NCBI RefSeq assembly: GCF_033547155.1
Contig: NZ_CP137892.1
Location: 930,001 to 994,000 of the forward strand
Direction: 5' to 3'
DNA: 64,000 bases
From: Pseudomonas benzenivorans
GTDB lineage: Bacteria; Pseudomonadota; Gammaproteobacteria; Pseudomonadales; Pseudomonadaceae
Part shown: positions 10,912 to 20,048 of the stretch, piece by piece
Position numbering within the stretch: the stretch's first letter is position 1
Layout: the number at the start of each line of letters is the position of its first letter
Translations under genes and position numbers: made by a program
Notes under the pieces: model-generated
The model's database searches: none
Seen by the model: the letters and a program-made list of their open reading frames with translations, nothing else
What the model was told of the DNA's origin: nothing

Positions 10912-11934
10912 ATGTTCGCCATGATGGAAGACTCGCGGCTGGAGGCGTTGCATTTCGCCCAGGACCCGGCGACCGGGCTCAAGGCGGTGATCGCCATCCA
11001 CAACACCCGTTTCGGTCCGGCCCTCGGCGGCTGCCGTTACCTGGCCTACCCCGACGAGCAGAGCGCGATCCGCGATGCCATCGGCCTGGCCCAGAGCATG
11101 AGCTACAAGGCCGCCCTGGCCGGCCTCGAACAGGGCGGCGGCAAGGCGGTGATCGTCCGTCCCGCCCACGTGGCGAACCGGGGCGCGCTGTTCGAGGCCT
11201 TCGGTCGCATGATCGAGAGCCTCGGCGGGCGCTACATCACCGCGGTCGACAGTGGCACCTCCAGTGCCGACATGGACTGCATCGCCCAGCATACCCGCCA
11301 CGTCACCAGCACCACCCGCGAGGGCGACCCCTCGCCGCACACCGCCATGGGCGTGTTCGCCGGGATTCGCGCCACGGCCCTGGCGCGTCTGGGCAGCGAC
11401 GACCTGAACGGCCTGCGCGTGGCGATCCAGGGCCTGGGCCATGTCGGCTATGCCCTGGCCGAGCAGCTGCACGCGGTCGGCGCCGAGCTGTGGGTCAGCG
11501 ACCTGGACGGCGGTCGGGTGCAGCTGGCGGTGGAGCAGCTCGGCGCCCATCCGGTGAGCCGCGATGCCCTGCTCGCCACGCCCTGCGACATCCTCGCGCC
11601 CTGCGGCCTGGGGGGCATCCTCAATGCCGAGACGGTGCCCGGGTTGCGCTGCGCGGCAGTGGCGGGGGCGGCCAATACCCAGCTGGCCGACGCCGACGTC
11701 GGCGACAGCCTGCAGGCCCGCGGCATCCTCTATGCGCCGGACTATGTGATCAATGCCGGCGGGCTGATCTACGTCGCCCTGCGGCATCGCGGCGAGAGCC
11801 TGACCACCATCACCGCGCACCTGAGCAAGATCAGCCAGCGCCTGGCCGAGATATACGCCCATGCCCAGGCCGACCGGCGTTCGCCGGCACGGGTCGCCGA
11901 CAGCCTGGCCGAGCGCCTGCTGTACGGCAGTTGA
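10912..11934 (+). CDS. ldh: Leucine dehydrogenase (Glu/Leu/Phe/Val dehydrogenase family)
   Basis: 340-residue NAD-dependent amino acid dehydrogenase that deaminates leucine, isoleucine or valine to the 2-oxo acids. The N-terminal domain has the catalytic lysine Lys78 in EQGGGKAVIV; the C-terminal Rossmann domain has GLGHVG at 174-179 with an acidic residue after the second strand (VSDLDGG), consistent with NAD. Length matches the leucine dehydrogenase branch (about 340-360) rather than glutamate dehydrogenase (above 420). The start ATG at 10912 has AAGGAG seven bases upstream. It heads a run with E1 alpha, E1 beta and E2 genes, the same order as PAO1 PA3418-3415, which suggests the 2-oxo acids it makes are oxidised by that complex. 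Confidence 0.9.
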   Translation: MFAMMEDSRLEALHFAQDPATGLKAVIAIHNTRFGPALGGCRYLAYPDEQSAIRDAIGLAQSMSYKAALAGLEQGGGKAVIVRPAHVANRGALFEAFGRMIESLGGRYITAVDSGTSSADMDCIAQHTRHVTSTTREGDPSPHTAMGVFAGIRATALARLGSDDLNGLRVAIQGLGHVGYALAEQLHAVGAELWVSDLDGGRVQLAVEQLGAHPVSRDALLATPCDILAPCGLGGILNAETVPGLRCAAVAGAANTQLADADVGDSLQARGILYAPDYVINAGGLIYVALRHRGESLTTITAHLSKISQRLAEIYAHAQADRRSPARVADSLAERLLYGS

Positions 11935-12060
11935 GGGGCGCGCCCGTGCCTGTCCCCGTCCCTGGCGGATACCCCCTCACCGGAGGTCATCCGCGCCCAA
12001 CCCGGGGCCACACGCGCCGGGTATCGCCCAGTCACCTACCCGGTGCCGAGGAGTGCTTCC

Positions 12061-13152
12061 ATGCCTGACCGCTTGCAACTGCCCTATACCCGTTACCTCG
12101 ACCCCGAGGGCCGGCTGCTCGCTGCGCTGCCGGACTGGGCCGACGACTTCGACCTGCTGATCCGCCTGTACCGGCAGATGGTGCTGACCCGCCTGTTCGA
12201 TCAGAAGGCCGTGGCCCTGCAGCGCACCGGGCGCATCGGCACCTATGCGCCGACCGTCGGCCAGGAGGCCATAGGCGTGGCCATCGGCGCCCTGATGCGT
12301 GCCGACGACGTGCTGGTGCCCTACTACCGCGACACCGCGGCCCAGGTGATGCGCGGAGTGCGCATGGAGGAGATCCTGCTGTACTGGGGCGGCGACGAAC
12401 GCGGCAGTGCCTATGTCGAGCCGGCGGTGGGGCAGGACTTCCCGCTGTGCGTGCCCATCGCCACCCAGGCCCTGCATGCCTGCGGCGTGGCCACGGCGAT
12501 GAAGATCCGCGGCGAGCACCGGGTCGCCGTCACCACCTGCGGCGACGGCGCCACCAGCAAGGGCGACTTCCTCGAGGCGCTGAACGTCGCCGGCGCCTGG
12601 CAGCTGCCGGTGGTCTTCGTGGTCAACAACAACCAGTGGGCCATCTCCGTGCCGCGGCGCATCCAGTGCGGCGCCCCGACCCTGGCGCAGAAGGCCATAG
12701 GCGCGGGCTTTCATGGCGAGCAGGTGGACGGCAACGACATCCTCGCCCTCTACGATCGTCTGCGGTGGGCCCTGGAACGGGCGCGCCAGGGCAAGGGGCC
12801 GGTGCTGCTGGAATGCCTCAGCTATCGCCTGGGCGACCACACCACCGCCGACGATGCGACCCGCTATCGCTCGGCCGATGAGGTCAAGCAGGCCTGGCGC
12901 GAGGAGCCGATCAAGCGTCTGCAGGCCTTCCTCGCCGCCCAGGGGGTGTGGGACGAGAAGCGCGAGCAGACCCTGGTCGGCGAGTGTCAGGCCCAGGTGC
13001 AGCGCGCGGTGGAGGCCTTCGAGGCGGCCGGCGAGCAGCCCCTCGACTCGGTGTTCGACCATGTCTACGCACAGTGGCCGGCGGCCCTGGCCGAGCAGCG
13101 CGAGATGTTCCACGAGCGCGCCGCGCGCCGCGAGGAGAAGCGCCATGAGTGA
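12061..13152 (+). CDS. 2-oxo acid dehydrogenase E1 component, alpha subunit
   Basis: 363-residue thiamine-diphosphate-dependent E1 alpha subunit of a heterotetrameric pyruvate / branched-chain 2-oxo acid dehydrogenase. The ThDP-Mg motif is GDGATSKGDF starting at residue 161 and ending at VVNNNQWAIS. The phosphorylation-loop equivalent YRLGDHTTADDATRYR is present, as is typical. The start ATG at 12061 follows GAGGAGTGCTT. The stop overlaps the E1 beta start by 8 nt, showing translational coupling. Annotated as pyruvate dehydrogenase in relatives; the adjoining leucine dehydrogenase favours branched-chain 2-oxo acids as substrate, which is inference. Confidence 0.9.
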   Translation: MPDRLQLPYTRYLDPEGRLLAALPDWADDFDLLIRLYRQMVLTRLFDQKAVALQRTGRIGTYAPTVGQEAIGVAIGALMRADDVLVPYYRDTAAQVMRGVRMEEILLYWGGDERGSAYVEPAVGQDFPLCVPIATQALHACGVATAMKIRGEHRVAVTTCGDGATSKGDFLEALNVAGAWQLPVVFVVNNNQWAISVPRRIQCGAPTLAQKAIGAGFHGEQVDGNDILALYDRLRWALERARQGKGPVLLECLSYRLGDHTTADDATRYRSADEVKQAWREEPIKRLQAFLAAQGVWDEKREQTLVGECQAQVQRAVEAFEAAGEQPLDSVFDHVYAQWPAALAEQREMFHERAARREEKRHE

Positions 13153-14131
13153 GCAGAAGCTGAGCCTGCTGGAGGCGGTCAACCTGGCCCTGCATCGGGC
13201 CATGGCCGAGGACGCCAACGTGGTGGTGCTCGGCGAGGACATCGGCGTCAATGGCGGGGTGTTCCGCGCCACGGCCGGCCTGCGCGAGGCCTTCGGCTTC
13301 AAGCGGGTGATCGACACGCCGCTGGCCGAGACCATGATCGCCGGCCTGGCCGTCGGCATGGCCTCCCAGGGCCTGAAGCCGGTGATGGAGATCCAGTTCA
13401 TGGGCTTCATCTACCCGGCCCTGGATCACCTGGTGTCCCACGCCAGCCGCCTGCGCAACCGCACCCGCGGCCGCCTGAGCTGTCCCATGGTGCTGCGCAC
13501 GCCCATGGGCGCCGGCATCCGCGCGCCGGAACACCACAGCGAGAGCACCGAGGCGATGTTCGCCCAGATCCCCGGGTTGCGCGTGGTCATGCCCTCGTCG
13601 CCGGCACGGGCCTACGGCCTGCTGCTGGCGGCCATCGACGATCCCGACCCGGTGCTGTTCCTCGAGCCCACCCGGCTGTACCGGATGAATCCCCAGGTGC
13701 TGGCGGACGATGGCAAGCGCCTGCCTCTGGACAGCTGCTTCACCCTGCGCGAGGGCAGCGACCTGACCCTGGTCAGCTGGGGCGCCAGCGTGCACGAGAC
13801 CCTGCAGGCCGCCAGCCTGCTGGCCGAGCAGGGCATCGCCGCCGAGGTGATCGACGTGGCCTGCGTCAAGCCGCTGGACCTCGACACCCTGGAGGCCTCG
13901 GTGCGCAAGACCGGGCGCTGCGTGATCGTCCACGAGGCGCCGAAGAGCTGCGCGGTGGGCGCGGAGATCGCCGCCAGCCTCTATGAGCGGGCCCTGCTCG
14001 ACCTGCAGGCACCTATCCAGCGGGTCACCGCGCCGGACATCCCGCCGCCGCTGTACCGCCTGGAGCAACTCTATATCCCGGGCGTCGAGGACATTCTCGC
14101 GGCCTGCGACACGGTGCTGAACTACGCCTGA
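13145..14131 (+). CDS. 2-oxo acid dehydrogenase E1 component, beta subunit
   Basis: 328-residue E1 beta subunit, the partner of the preceding alpha subunit in ThDP-dependent decarboxylation and reductive acylation of E2. Recognisable blocks are VVVLGEDIGVNGGVFRAT, DTPLAETMIAGLAVGMA and the transketolase C-terminal domain from about residue 200 (SWGASVHETLQAA, VIDVACVKPLD). The ATG at 13145 overlaps the end of the alpha gene by 8 nt. Length is normal for the family. Together with the alpha subunit it resembles the Bacillus-type split E1 rather than the single-chain AceE that Pseudomonas uses for its main pyruvate dehydrogenase. Confidence 0.92.
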   Translation: MSEQKLSLLEAVNLALHRAMAEDANVVVLGEDIGVNGGVFRATAGLREAFGFKRVIDTPLAETMIAGLAVGMASQGLKPVMEIQFMGFIYPALDHLVSHASRLRNRTRGRLSCPMVLRTPMGAGIRAPEHHSESTEAMFAQIPGLRVVMPSSPARAYGLLLAAIDDPDPVLFLEPTRLYRMNPQVLADDGKRLPLDSCFTLREGSDLTLVSWGASVHETLQAASLLAEQGIAAEVIDVACVKPLDLDTLEASVRKTGRCVIVHEAPKSCAVGAEIAASLYERALLDLQAPIQRVTAPDIPPPLYRLEQLYIPGVEDILAACDTVLNYA

Positions 14132-14169
14132 ACCCTGGGCGCGCCCAGACACAGACTCAGGAGCGAACC

Positions 14170-15279
14170 ATGAAGTATTTCAAGCTGCCCGACCTGGGCG
14201 AAGGCCTGCAGGAAGCCGAGATCGTCGAGTGGCACGTCAAGGCCGGCGACGCGGTGAAGACCGACCAGCTGCTGGTGTCGGTGGAGACCGCCAAGGCCAT
14301 AGTCGACATCCCCGCGCCCTATGACGGCGTGGTGCACAAGACCTTCGGCGCCGAGGGCGACATCCTGCACGTCGGCGAGCCGCTGCTGGCCTACGAGGGC
14401 GAGGCCGATTCCGGCACCGTGGTCGGCCGCCTGGAGGGCGGCGGCGAGGCCCAGGCCGACAGCTTCTTCGTCGGCGCCGCGCCCTCGACCCGCGAGCACC
14501 TGGCGCCGCGCGCGACCCCGGCGGTGCGCCAGCTGGCCCGCCAGCTGGGGGTCGACCTGAGCACGCTGCAGGGCAGCGGCAGCGACGGTCTGATCACCCG
14601 CGCCGATGTCGAGGCCGCCACCCAGAGCGCCCGCGACAAGTTCGGCGGCGAGAAGCTGCGCGGCGTGCGGCGCAGCATGGCGATCAACATGGCCCGCTCC
14701 CACGCCGAGGTGGTGCCGGTGGTCATAGTCGGCGACGCCGACCTGCACCGCTGGACCCAGGCCCGCGACCCGCTGGTGCGCCTGGCCCAGGCCATCGCCG
14801 TGGCCTGCCGGGCCGAGCCGGTGCTCAACAGCTGGTTCGACGGCAAGAGCCTGTCGATCAAGCAGCACGAGCAGCTCGACCTGGGCATCGCCGTGGACAG
14901 TCCCGAGGGCCTGTTCGTGCCGGTGCTGCGCAACGTCGGCGCACGCAGCGCCGAGGACCTGAAGAAGGGGGCCGAGCGCCTGCGCGCCGACGTCAAGGCG
15001 CGCTCCATTCCGCCCCAGGAGATGATGGGCGCGACCCTGACCCTGTCCAACTTCGGCACCCTGTTCGGCCGCTACGCCAACCCCATCGTGGTGCCGCCGC
15101 AGGTGGCGATCATCGGCGCTGGCGGCATCCGCGACGAGCCGGTGGCGGTGGATGGCAAGGTGGTGGTGCACCCGATCCTGCCGCTGTCGCTGACCTTCGA
15201 CCACCGCGCGGTCACCGGCGGCGAGGCGGCGCGCTTCCTCAAGGCCCTGGTGCAGGCGCTGGAACGGGCCGAGGCCTGA
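14170..15279 (+). CDS. Dihydrolipoamide acyltransferase E2 component, single lipoyl domain
   Basis: 369-residue E2 that takes the acyl group from E1 and passes it to CoA. Domains in order: lipoyl domain about 1-80 with Lys42 in ETAKAIVDI; peripheral subunit-binding domain about 112-150 (TPAVRQLARQLGVDLSTLQGS); catalytic chloramphenicol-acetyltransferase-like domain from about 155. The catalytic histidine is His345 in DHRAVTGG, but the usual HRxxDG aspartate is threonine (Thr349). A CAGGAG ribosome-binding site precedes the ATG. No E3 (lipoamide dehydrogenase) gene follows, so E3 must be shared with other complexes. It is the last gene of the leucine dehydrogenase cluster. Confidence 0.9.
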   Translation: MKYFKLPDLGEGLQEAEIVEWHVKAGDAVKTDQLLVSVETAKAIVDIPAPYDGVVHKTFGAEGDILHVGEPLLAYEGEADSGTVVGRLEGGGEAQADSFFVGAAPSTREHLAPRATPAVRQLARQLGVDLSTLQGSGSDGLITRADVEAATQSARDKFGGEKLRGVRRSMAINMARSHAEVVPVVIVGDADLHRWTQARDPLVRLAQAIAVACRAEPVLNSWFDGKSLSIKQHEQLDLGIAVDSPEGLFVPVLRNVGARSAEDLKKGAERLRADVKARSIPPQEMMGATLTLSNFGTLFGRYANPIVVPPQVAIIGAGGIRDEPVAVDGKVVVHPILPLSLTFDHRAVTGGEAARFLKALVQALERAEA

Positions 15280-15280
15280 G

Positions 15281-15308
15281 CGGGCGCGGCGCCTCGCCGC
15301 CGCGCCCG
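15281..15308. terminator. GC-rich hairpin between convergent E2 and EamA genes
   Basis: 9-bp perfect arms CGGGCGCGG / CCGCGCCCG with a 10-nt loop, starting one base after the E2 stop and five bases from the convergent EamA stop. No T-run on either side, so termination is only plausible. Confidence 0.45.
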
Positions 15309-15313
15309 TGCCG

Positions 15314-16177
15314 TTACTGCCGCGGGGCGAAGCGGAACACCAGCAGCAGGCCGAGGAGAATCGCCAGCATGCCGCCCAGGGCGCTGGTCGACAGACGATT
15401 GCCGAGGATCAGGTAGTCCATGGCCGCGGTGACCACCGGCACTAGGTAGAACAGGCTGGTGACGTCGACCAGGTTACCGGCGCGGATCAGGCGATACAGC
15501 AGCAGCTGCGCGGCCACCGAGATGACCAGGGCCATCCACAGCAGGGGCACCAGGAAGTCCAGGGAGAAGCGCAGCTGCCAGGGCTGGAAGGGCAGCACCA
15601 GCACGCAGGCCAGCAGGCTGACGCCGTACTGCAGCGGCAGCACGGCCATGGGCGCCTGCTCCTGGCCTTTCTGGCGGATCGCCCCGAGGGTCATGCACGC
15701 CAGTGCCGCCAGGGCAAACAGCATGCCCTCGGCGGACAGGCGACTGTGCTGCAGACCCTCGTTCACCACCAGGCCGAGGCCGCCCAGGGCCATGCCCAGG
15801 CCGACCAGGCGCAGCGCGGCGAAGCGCCGTTCCAGCAGGGCCAGGGTGAGGATGGGTTGCACGCCGAGCACGGTGGCCAGTACCCCGGGAGTGAGCCCGC
15901 GGTCCAGGGCCAGCAGGTAGCAGATGGTGTAGCCGCCGATCATCAGCAACCCGGTCAGCAGCGTTCGCCGGCGCTGGCCAGGCGCCGGCAGCCAGCGTCC
16001 GCGCAGGCTGGCAAGCAGCAGCAACGCGGCGCAGGCGAGGGCGAAGCGCAGGACCAGGAAGGCGAAGGGCGAAGCATGATCCAGGCCCAGGCGGGCGAAG
16101 ATCGCCCCGCTGCCCCAGAGCAGGACGAACAGCAGGGTCGAGCCGCAAGCGGCCCAGGAGGTTCTGTCGAAAACCAT
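15314..16177 (-). CDS. EamA/DMT family transporter
   Basis: 287-residue integral membrane protein with about ten hydrophobic segments forming two EamA repeats (about 10-140 and 150-285), the layout of drug/metabolite exporters such as RhaT- and YdcZ-like permeases. Typical features are WGSGAIFARLGL near the first helix and the second-repeat helices PLQYGVSLLACV and LLWMALVISVAAQLLLYRLI. Substrates of the family are amino acids, nucleotides or other metabolites; specificity cannot be read here. The ATG at 16177 is used. It is convergent with the E2 gene, and upstream lies a 374-bp gene-free region. Confidence 0.85.
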   Translation of the reverse strand: MVFDRTSWAACGSTLLFVLLWGSGAIFARLGLDHASPFAFLVLRFALACAALLLLASLRGRWLPAPGQRRRTLLTGLLMIGGYTICYLLALDRGLTPGVLATVLGVQPILTLALLERRFAALRLVGLGMALGGLGLVVNEGLQHSRLSAEGMLFALAALACMTLGAIRQKGQEQAPMAVLPLQYGVSLLACVLVLPFQPWQLRFSLDFLVPLLWMALVISVAAQLLLYRLIRAGNLVDVTSLFYLVPVVTAAMDYLILGNRLSTSALGGMLAILLGLLLVFRFAPRQ

Positions 16178-16551
16178 GGTGAATCACCTGTCGAAAAGTC
16201 GCGACGAGCTCCGACGGGCGAGTCGCGCACGCGTTCGCCGGCCATCAGGCCAGGTTCGGAGCCGGTAAGGGAGCGGGTATCAGCCCGCTACGGCGAAGGC
16301 CGGGGGCGGCGGAGTGCCGGCCGGCGGACGCTGGGCGGCGAGACAGGCGGTGGAACGGCGCACGCGCGGACGGCTACGCGGCGGGCGGCGGCGTGGCGAT
16401 CGAGGCGGAAAGGCTGCGCGTGCTGGCTCATGGGGGAACCGGAGTGGGATGCGGGCGAAACGAGGCCTAAAGCTAGCCAGTTGCGCGGCAGCGGTCAACC
16501 CGCGCCTGCCGGGGCGCCTCGGCGCGCCGCCGGCAGGCCGCGGCGCGGGCG
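16178..16551. other. Gene-free region between EamA gene and dctM
   Basis: 374 bp holding the upstream region of the EamA gene and the 3' side of dctM. The only structure noted is the hairpin at 16504-16538. Open frames here are low-complexity Arg/Pro/Ala translations of GC-rich DNA. Confidence 0.6.
16504..16538 (-). terminator. Hairpin downstream of dctM
   Basis: 9-bp arms GCCTGCCGG / CCGGCAGGC, 14 nt past the dctM stop on the minus strand, without a U-run. Possible weak terminator or 3'-end stabiliser of the dctPQM transcript. Confidence 0.4.
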
Positions 16552-17895
16552 TCAGTAGCCCAGCAGGGCGGGCAGGGTCAGGCTGATCGCCGGCACGCAG
16601 GCGATGATGAAGGTGGTGATGGTCAGCACCGCCACGAAGGGCAGGGCCTTGTGCGAGATGTCCTCGATGGCCGTGCCGGAGATGCCGGAGGCGATAAACA
16701 GGTTCTCGCCCATCGGCGGGGTCATGAAGCCGATGCTCAGGCAGCAGATCAGCACGATGCCGAAATGCACCGGGTCGATGCCCAGGCTGTAGGTGATCGG
16801 CAGTATCACCGGGGTGAGGATCATGATGGCCGCCAGGGTCTCCATGAACATGCCGACGAACAGCAGGAAGCCGATGATCAGGATCCAGATCAGGTAGATG
16901 TTGTCGGTCAGGCTGAGCATGCCGTCGGCGACTATGGCCGGGATCTGGTTCTCCACCAGCAGACGGCCGAAGACAGTGGCGGTGAACAGTATCACCAGCA
17001 CTCGCCCGGTGATCCAGGTGGTGGTCTCCAGCGACTTGAACAGCTCCGGCAGGCGCAGTTCCTTGTGGATGAACAGGCCGACGAACAGGGTGTAGAAGAT
17101 CGCCACGATGGCCGATTCGGTCGGGGTGAACAGGCCGGTATAGATGCCCCCGAGGATCACGAAGGGCGCGGCGATGGACCAGGCGCCGTCGCGCAGGGCC
17201 TTGCCAATGCGCGGCCAGGACCAGCCCTCGCCGCTGCCGGTGTAGCCCAGGTTCTTGCAGCGCCAGTAGTTCATCAGCAGCAGGCCGCCGGCCAGCAACA
17301 GCCCGGGCACCACCCCGGCGATGAACAGCTTGGGAATCGACATGCTGGCGAATTCGCCGAACTCCTCCACCGCAGCCGGTGGCGGCAGCATGCCCATGGC
17401 CGAGATGCCGAAGATCACCATGGGAATCGACGGCGGGATGATGATGCCCAGGCCGCCCGAGGAGGCGGTGACCGCCGAGGCATAGCCCTTGGCGTAGCCG
17501 CGCTTGACCATGGCCGGGATCATCAGCATGCCGACCGCGGCGGTGGTGGCCGGTCCCGAGCCGGAGATGGCGCCGAAGAACAGGCAGGCCAGCACGGCGG
17601 AGGCCGAGATGCCGCCGGTGATCGGCCCGGCGAAGCTCTCCGCCAGGGTCACCAGGCGTTTCGAGATGCCCGCCGCCTCCATCAGCGCCCCGGCGAGGAT
17701 AAAGGCCGGCAGCGCCATCAGCGGGAAGGAGCCCACCGAGGTGAAGGCGATCTGCACCAGCTTGATCGGGTTCTCGCCCAGGTAGAGGAAGGAGGCCAGC
17801 GCCGAGACCGCCAGGGAGATGCTGATCGGCGTGCCGATCAGCAGCAGCAGGAGAAAGGAGCCGAACAGGATGTAGACGATGTTGGTATCAACCAT
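16552..17895 (-). CDS. dctM: TRAP transporter large permease (DctM family)
   Basis: 447-residue, about 12-helix large membrane subunit of a tripartite ATP-independent periplasmic transporter; it forms the elevator-like transport domain that couples solute uptake to the sodium gradient. Family hallmarks include AISGSGPATTAAVG, SSGGLGIIIPPSIPM and the C-terminal PPMGENLFIASG. Its start overlaps the end of dctQ by 8 nt, so the two membrane subunits are translationally coupled. It is the third gene of dctP-dctQ-dctM on the minus strand. The solute is not determined; organic acids are usual for this family. Confidence 0.93.
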   Translation of the reverse strand: MVDTNIVYILFGSFLLLLLIGTPISISLAVSALASFLYLGENPIKLVQIAFTSVGSFPLMALPAFILAGALMEAAGISKRLVTLAESFAGPITGGISASAVLACLFFGAISGSGPATTAAVGMLMIPAMVKRGYAKGYASAVTASSGGLGIIIPPSIPMVIFGISAMGMLPPPAAVEEFGEFASMSIPKLFIAGVVPGLLLAGGLLLMNYWRCKNLGYTGSGEGWSWPRIGKALRDGAWSIAAPFVILGGIYTGLFTPTESAIVAIFYTLFVGLFIHKELRLPELFKSLETTTWITGRVLVILFTATVFGRLLVENQIPAIVADGMLSLTDNIYLIWILIIGFLLFVGMFMETLAAIMILTPVILPITYSLGIDPVHFGIVLICCLSIGFMTPPMGENLFIASGISGTAIEDISHKALPFVAVLTITTFIIACVPAISLTLPALLGY

Positions 17896-18460
17896 GGACC
17901 CGCTCCTGGAGGTAAGGGGTGTCTTTGGGCGACGACTCCTGGATCAGCTTTTCCAGCTCCTGGGCTTCCGGATCGCGGATGTCGATGCCCTTGAACAGCC
18001 GGTAGTAGTTGACCTGCAGGACGCGGAAGGTCATCAGGGCGAAGGCGATGGGCAGCACCAGATACAGGTACTTCATCGGCACGCCCAGGGTCTGGGATTT
18101 CCAGAACAGGTTGGCCTTGAGGAAGAACAGGGTGCTGAGGTAGACGAAGTAGCAGTTGAAGCCGACCCAGATCAGGTCGGAGAGGGTTTCCAGGGCCAGC
18201 GCCAGCTTGCGCGGCATCAGCTTGAACTGGAAGGTCACCCGGTTGTGCGCCGCCAGCTTGGCGGCGAAGCTGGCGCCGAAGTAGGCGAACCAGACGAACA
18301 TGTAGGTCACCAGCTCCTCGGTCCAGGAGATCGAGTGGTTGAACAGGTTGCGGCTGAGAATCTGGGCGAACAGCAGGATCACGAACAGCGCCAGAAGGGT
18401 TCTGCAGATGTAGTTTTCCAGGTTGTCGAGAATCTTGAACAGGGTGCCGGCCGGTTTCAT
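17888..18460 (-). CDS. dctQ: TRAP transporter small permease (DctQ family)
   Basis: 190-residue four-helix small subunit of the TRAP transporter, which scaffolds DctM and docks the binding protein. Helices lie at about 15-38, 50-70, 90-113 and 128-150, with the family motif SISWTEELVTYMFVWFAYFG in the second helix. The ATG at 18460 (MKPAGTLFKIL) is preferred over an upstream in-frame ATG because GGAGGCG lies 6-11 nt before it. It is separated from dctP by about 198 nt, and overlaps dctM. Confidence 0.9.
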   Translation of the reverse strand: MKPAGTLFKILDNLENYICRTLLALFVILLFAQILSRNLFNHSISWTEELVTYMFVWFAYFGASFAAKLAAHNRVTFQFKLMPRKLALALETLSDLIWVGFNCYFVYLSTLFFLKANLFWKSQTLGVPMKYLYLVLPIAFALMTFRVLQVNYYRLFKGIDIRDPEAQELEKLIQESSPKDTPYLQERVHG

Positions 18461-18658
18461 GGGGCGCCTCCAGAAGCGTCGGGCCCGGGCCAGGGCGCAT
18501 CGCTTCACCGCGTGGACGAAGAGTCGGAGTCGACCGCCGGGCGGCCGAGCCCCGAACGGATGGGGCTAGCTGGCGGAGCCTTGGGACAGGCCGCTTGGCT
18601 CCGCCGCGTTAGCGCATATGCGGGAGCTTGCGCCCCTGCAGCAGCTTTATCGGGCGGC

Positions 18659-19672
18659 TTAGATGGGGTCGCGACCCAGGGCCTTGAGGGCCGTGTTGAG
18701 CTGGTCCTTGCCGAGTTGGTCGTAGTACTTGGGCCAGACCTTGGAGACGGCGAGTTCGATCCACTCCTGCTCGCCGTTGGCCGGATCGGCGATGAGCATG
18801 CCCTTGGCGGTCAACTCCTGCTTGATCTTGCCCTCCTGGGCCACCAGCCAGGCCTCGCTGTGGGCGGTAGCGGCCTTGCCGGCTTCGAGGATGGCCTGCT
18901 GCACCTCGGCGCTCTGCTCCTGGAACACCGACTCGCTGACCACCAGCGGCTCGATGGAGAACAGGTAGCGGATATTGGTGACGTACTTCTGCACCTCGTC
19001 GAACTTCATCGCCGCCACGGTGATATAGGGGTTGTCCTGACCGTCGACCACTTTCAGCTGCAGGCCGGTGAAGGTTTCCGACCAGGCCATGGGCGTGGGG
19101 TTGATGCCCCAGGCGCGGTAGGTGTCGATCATGATCTCGTTCTTCGGCACGCGAATCTGCAGGCCCTGCAGGTCTTCGACCCTGGTCACCGGCTGCTTGG
19201 AGTTGGTCAGCACGCGGAAGCCCGAGTAGGCCCAGCCGATGATGCGTACGCCGGCATCGCGCACGGTATTGTCGATCAGCCCCTGGCCGATTTCGCTCTG
19301 GGTCAGGGTCTTGGCATCGTCCAGGCTCTGGATCATGTAGGGCAGGGTGAGTACGCCGACCGAGGGCGAGAAGGGGGTGACGTTGTTGATCGCCAGGATG
19401 GAGAAATCCAGGGTGCCCATGGCGGCGTTGTTGATGGTGTCTTCCTCGCTGCCCAGCTGGCCGTTGAGGAACAGCTTGGCGTCATGCTGGCCGCCGGTGC
19501 GGGCCTTGAACTCCTCGGCGAACTTCAGCCCCAGCTCGTGCTGGGTGCCGCCGGCCGCATCGCCGACGGCGACGCGGAAGGTCTTGGCCTGGGTCAGGCT
19601 GCTGCCCATGGCGGCGGCGACCAGGCACAGGGCCATGGCCAGGGGGCGGGTGAGGTGCTTGCGGTAGATCAT
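18659..19672 (-). CDS. dctP: TRAP transporter periplasmic solute-binding protein (DctP family)
   Basis: 337-residue secreted binding protein that delivers solute to DctQM. The signal peptide is about residues 1-29 (MIYRKHLTRP ... SLTQA). The family's ligand-binding region is present: LQGLQIRVPKNEIM, with the arginine that binds the solute carboxylate, and the GLQLKVVDGQDNPY motif. An ATG at 19672 with GGAG ten bases upstream is the likely start. The gap of 198 nt before dctQ is common when the binding protein is made in excess. The substrate is probably a carboxylic acid; specificity cannot be predicted from the sequence alone. Confidence 0.92.
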   Translation of the reverse strand: MIYRKHLTRPLAMALCLVAAAMGSSLTQAKTFRVAVGDAAGGTQHELGLKFAEEFKARTGGQHDAKLFLNGQLGSEEDTINNAAMGTLDFSILAINNVTPFSPSVGVLTLPYMIQSLDDAKTLTQSEIGQGLIDNTVRDAGVRIIGWAYSGFRVLTNSKQPVTRVEDLQGLQIRVPKNEIMIDTYRAWGINPTPMAWSETFTGLQLKVVDGQDNPYITVAAMKFDEVQKYVTNIRYLFSIEPLVVSESVFQEQSAEVQQAILEAGKAATAHSEAWLVAQEGKIKQELTAKGMLIADPANGEQEWIELAVSKVWPKYYDQLGKDQLNTALKALGRDPI

Positions 19673-20048
19673 AACTGCGTACTCCGTTGTAGTTGTTTTT
19701 GGCTACGAAAGTGCAGGTGGGTCTGTTCAACCGAGCCCTGGGGCCCTATGAGCTCGGTGGGACGCCTTAGGCCGAGTGTCTCAAGACGACTAGCGCGAGG
19801 TTGTAGCAGGTACGACCCCTGTCGCGTCGAAAACAGCCCAGTCGTTTCCTTCGACCGGGCTCAATAGTCCCCCCCGGGTGCGCGGCTGTTTAGGGCCACA
19901 TCCATGGCGTTTCTGGGGCCAGCGCGGCGGTTGCCTCAGCAGAGGGGATAAACGCTCTGGCACGGCCATTAGCGCCCCGTTCGGGCGGGCCAGTGTGACG
20001 GCTGTGGGGAGGGTTTTCCAGGCAGGGCAGGCTTCGGCGGGGGCCGTC
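19673..20048. other. Upstream region of dctP
   Basis: 376 bp between dctP and the cobT-like gene, both on the minus strand. It should contain the dctPQM promoter. I found no -24/-12 match, and no convincing -35/-10 pair. A short inverted repeat CCGAGC / GCTCGG lies at 19731-19757. Confidence 0.5.
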
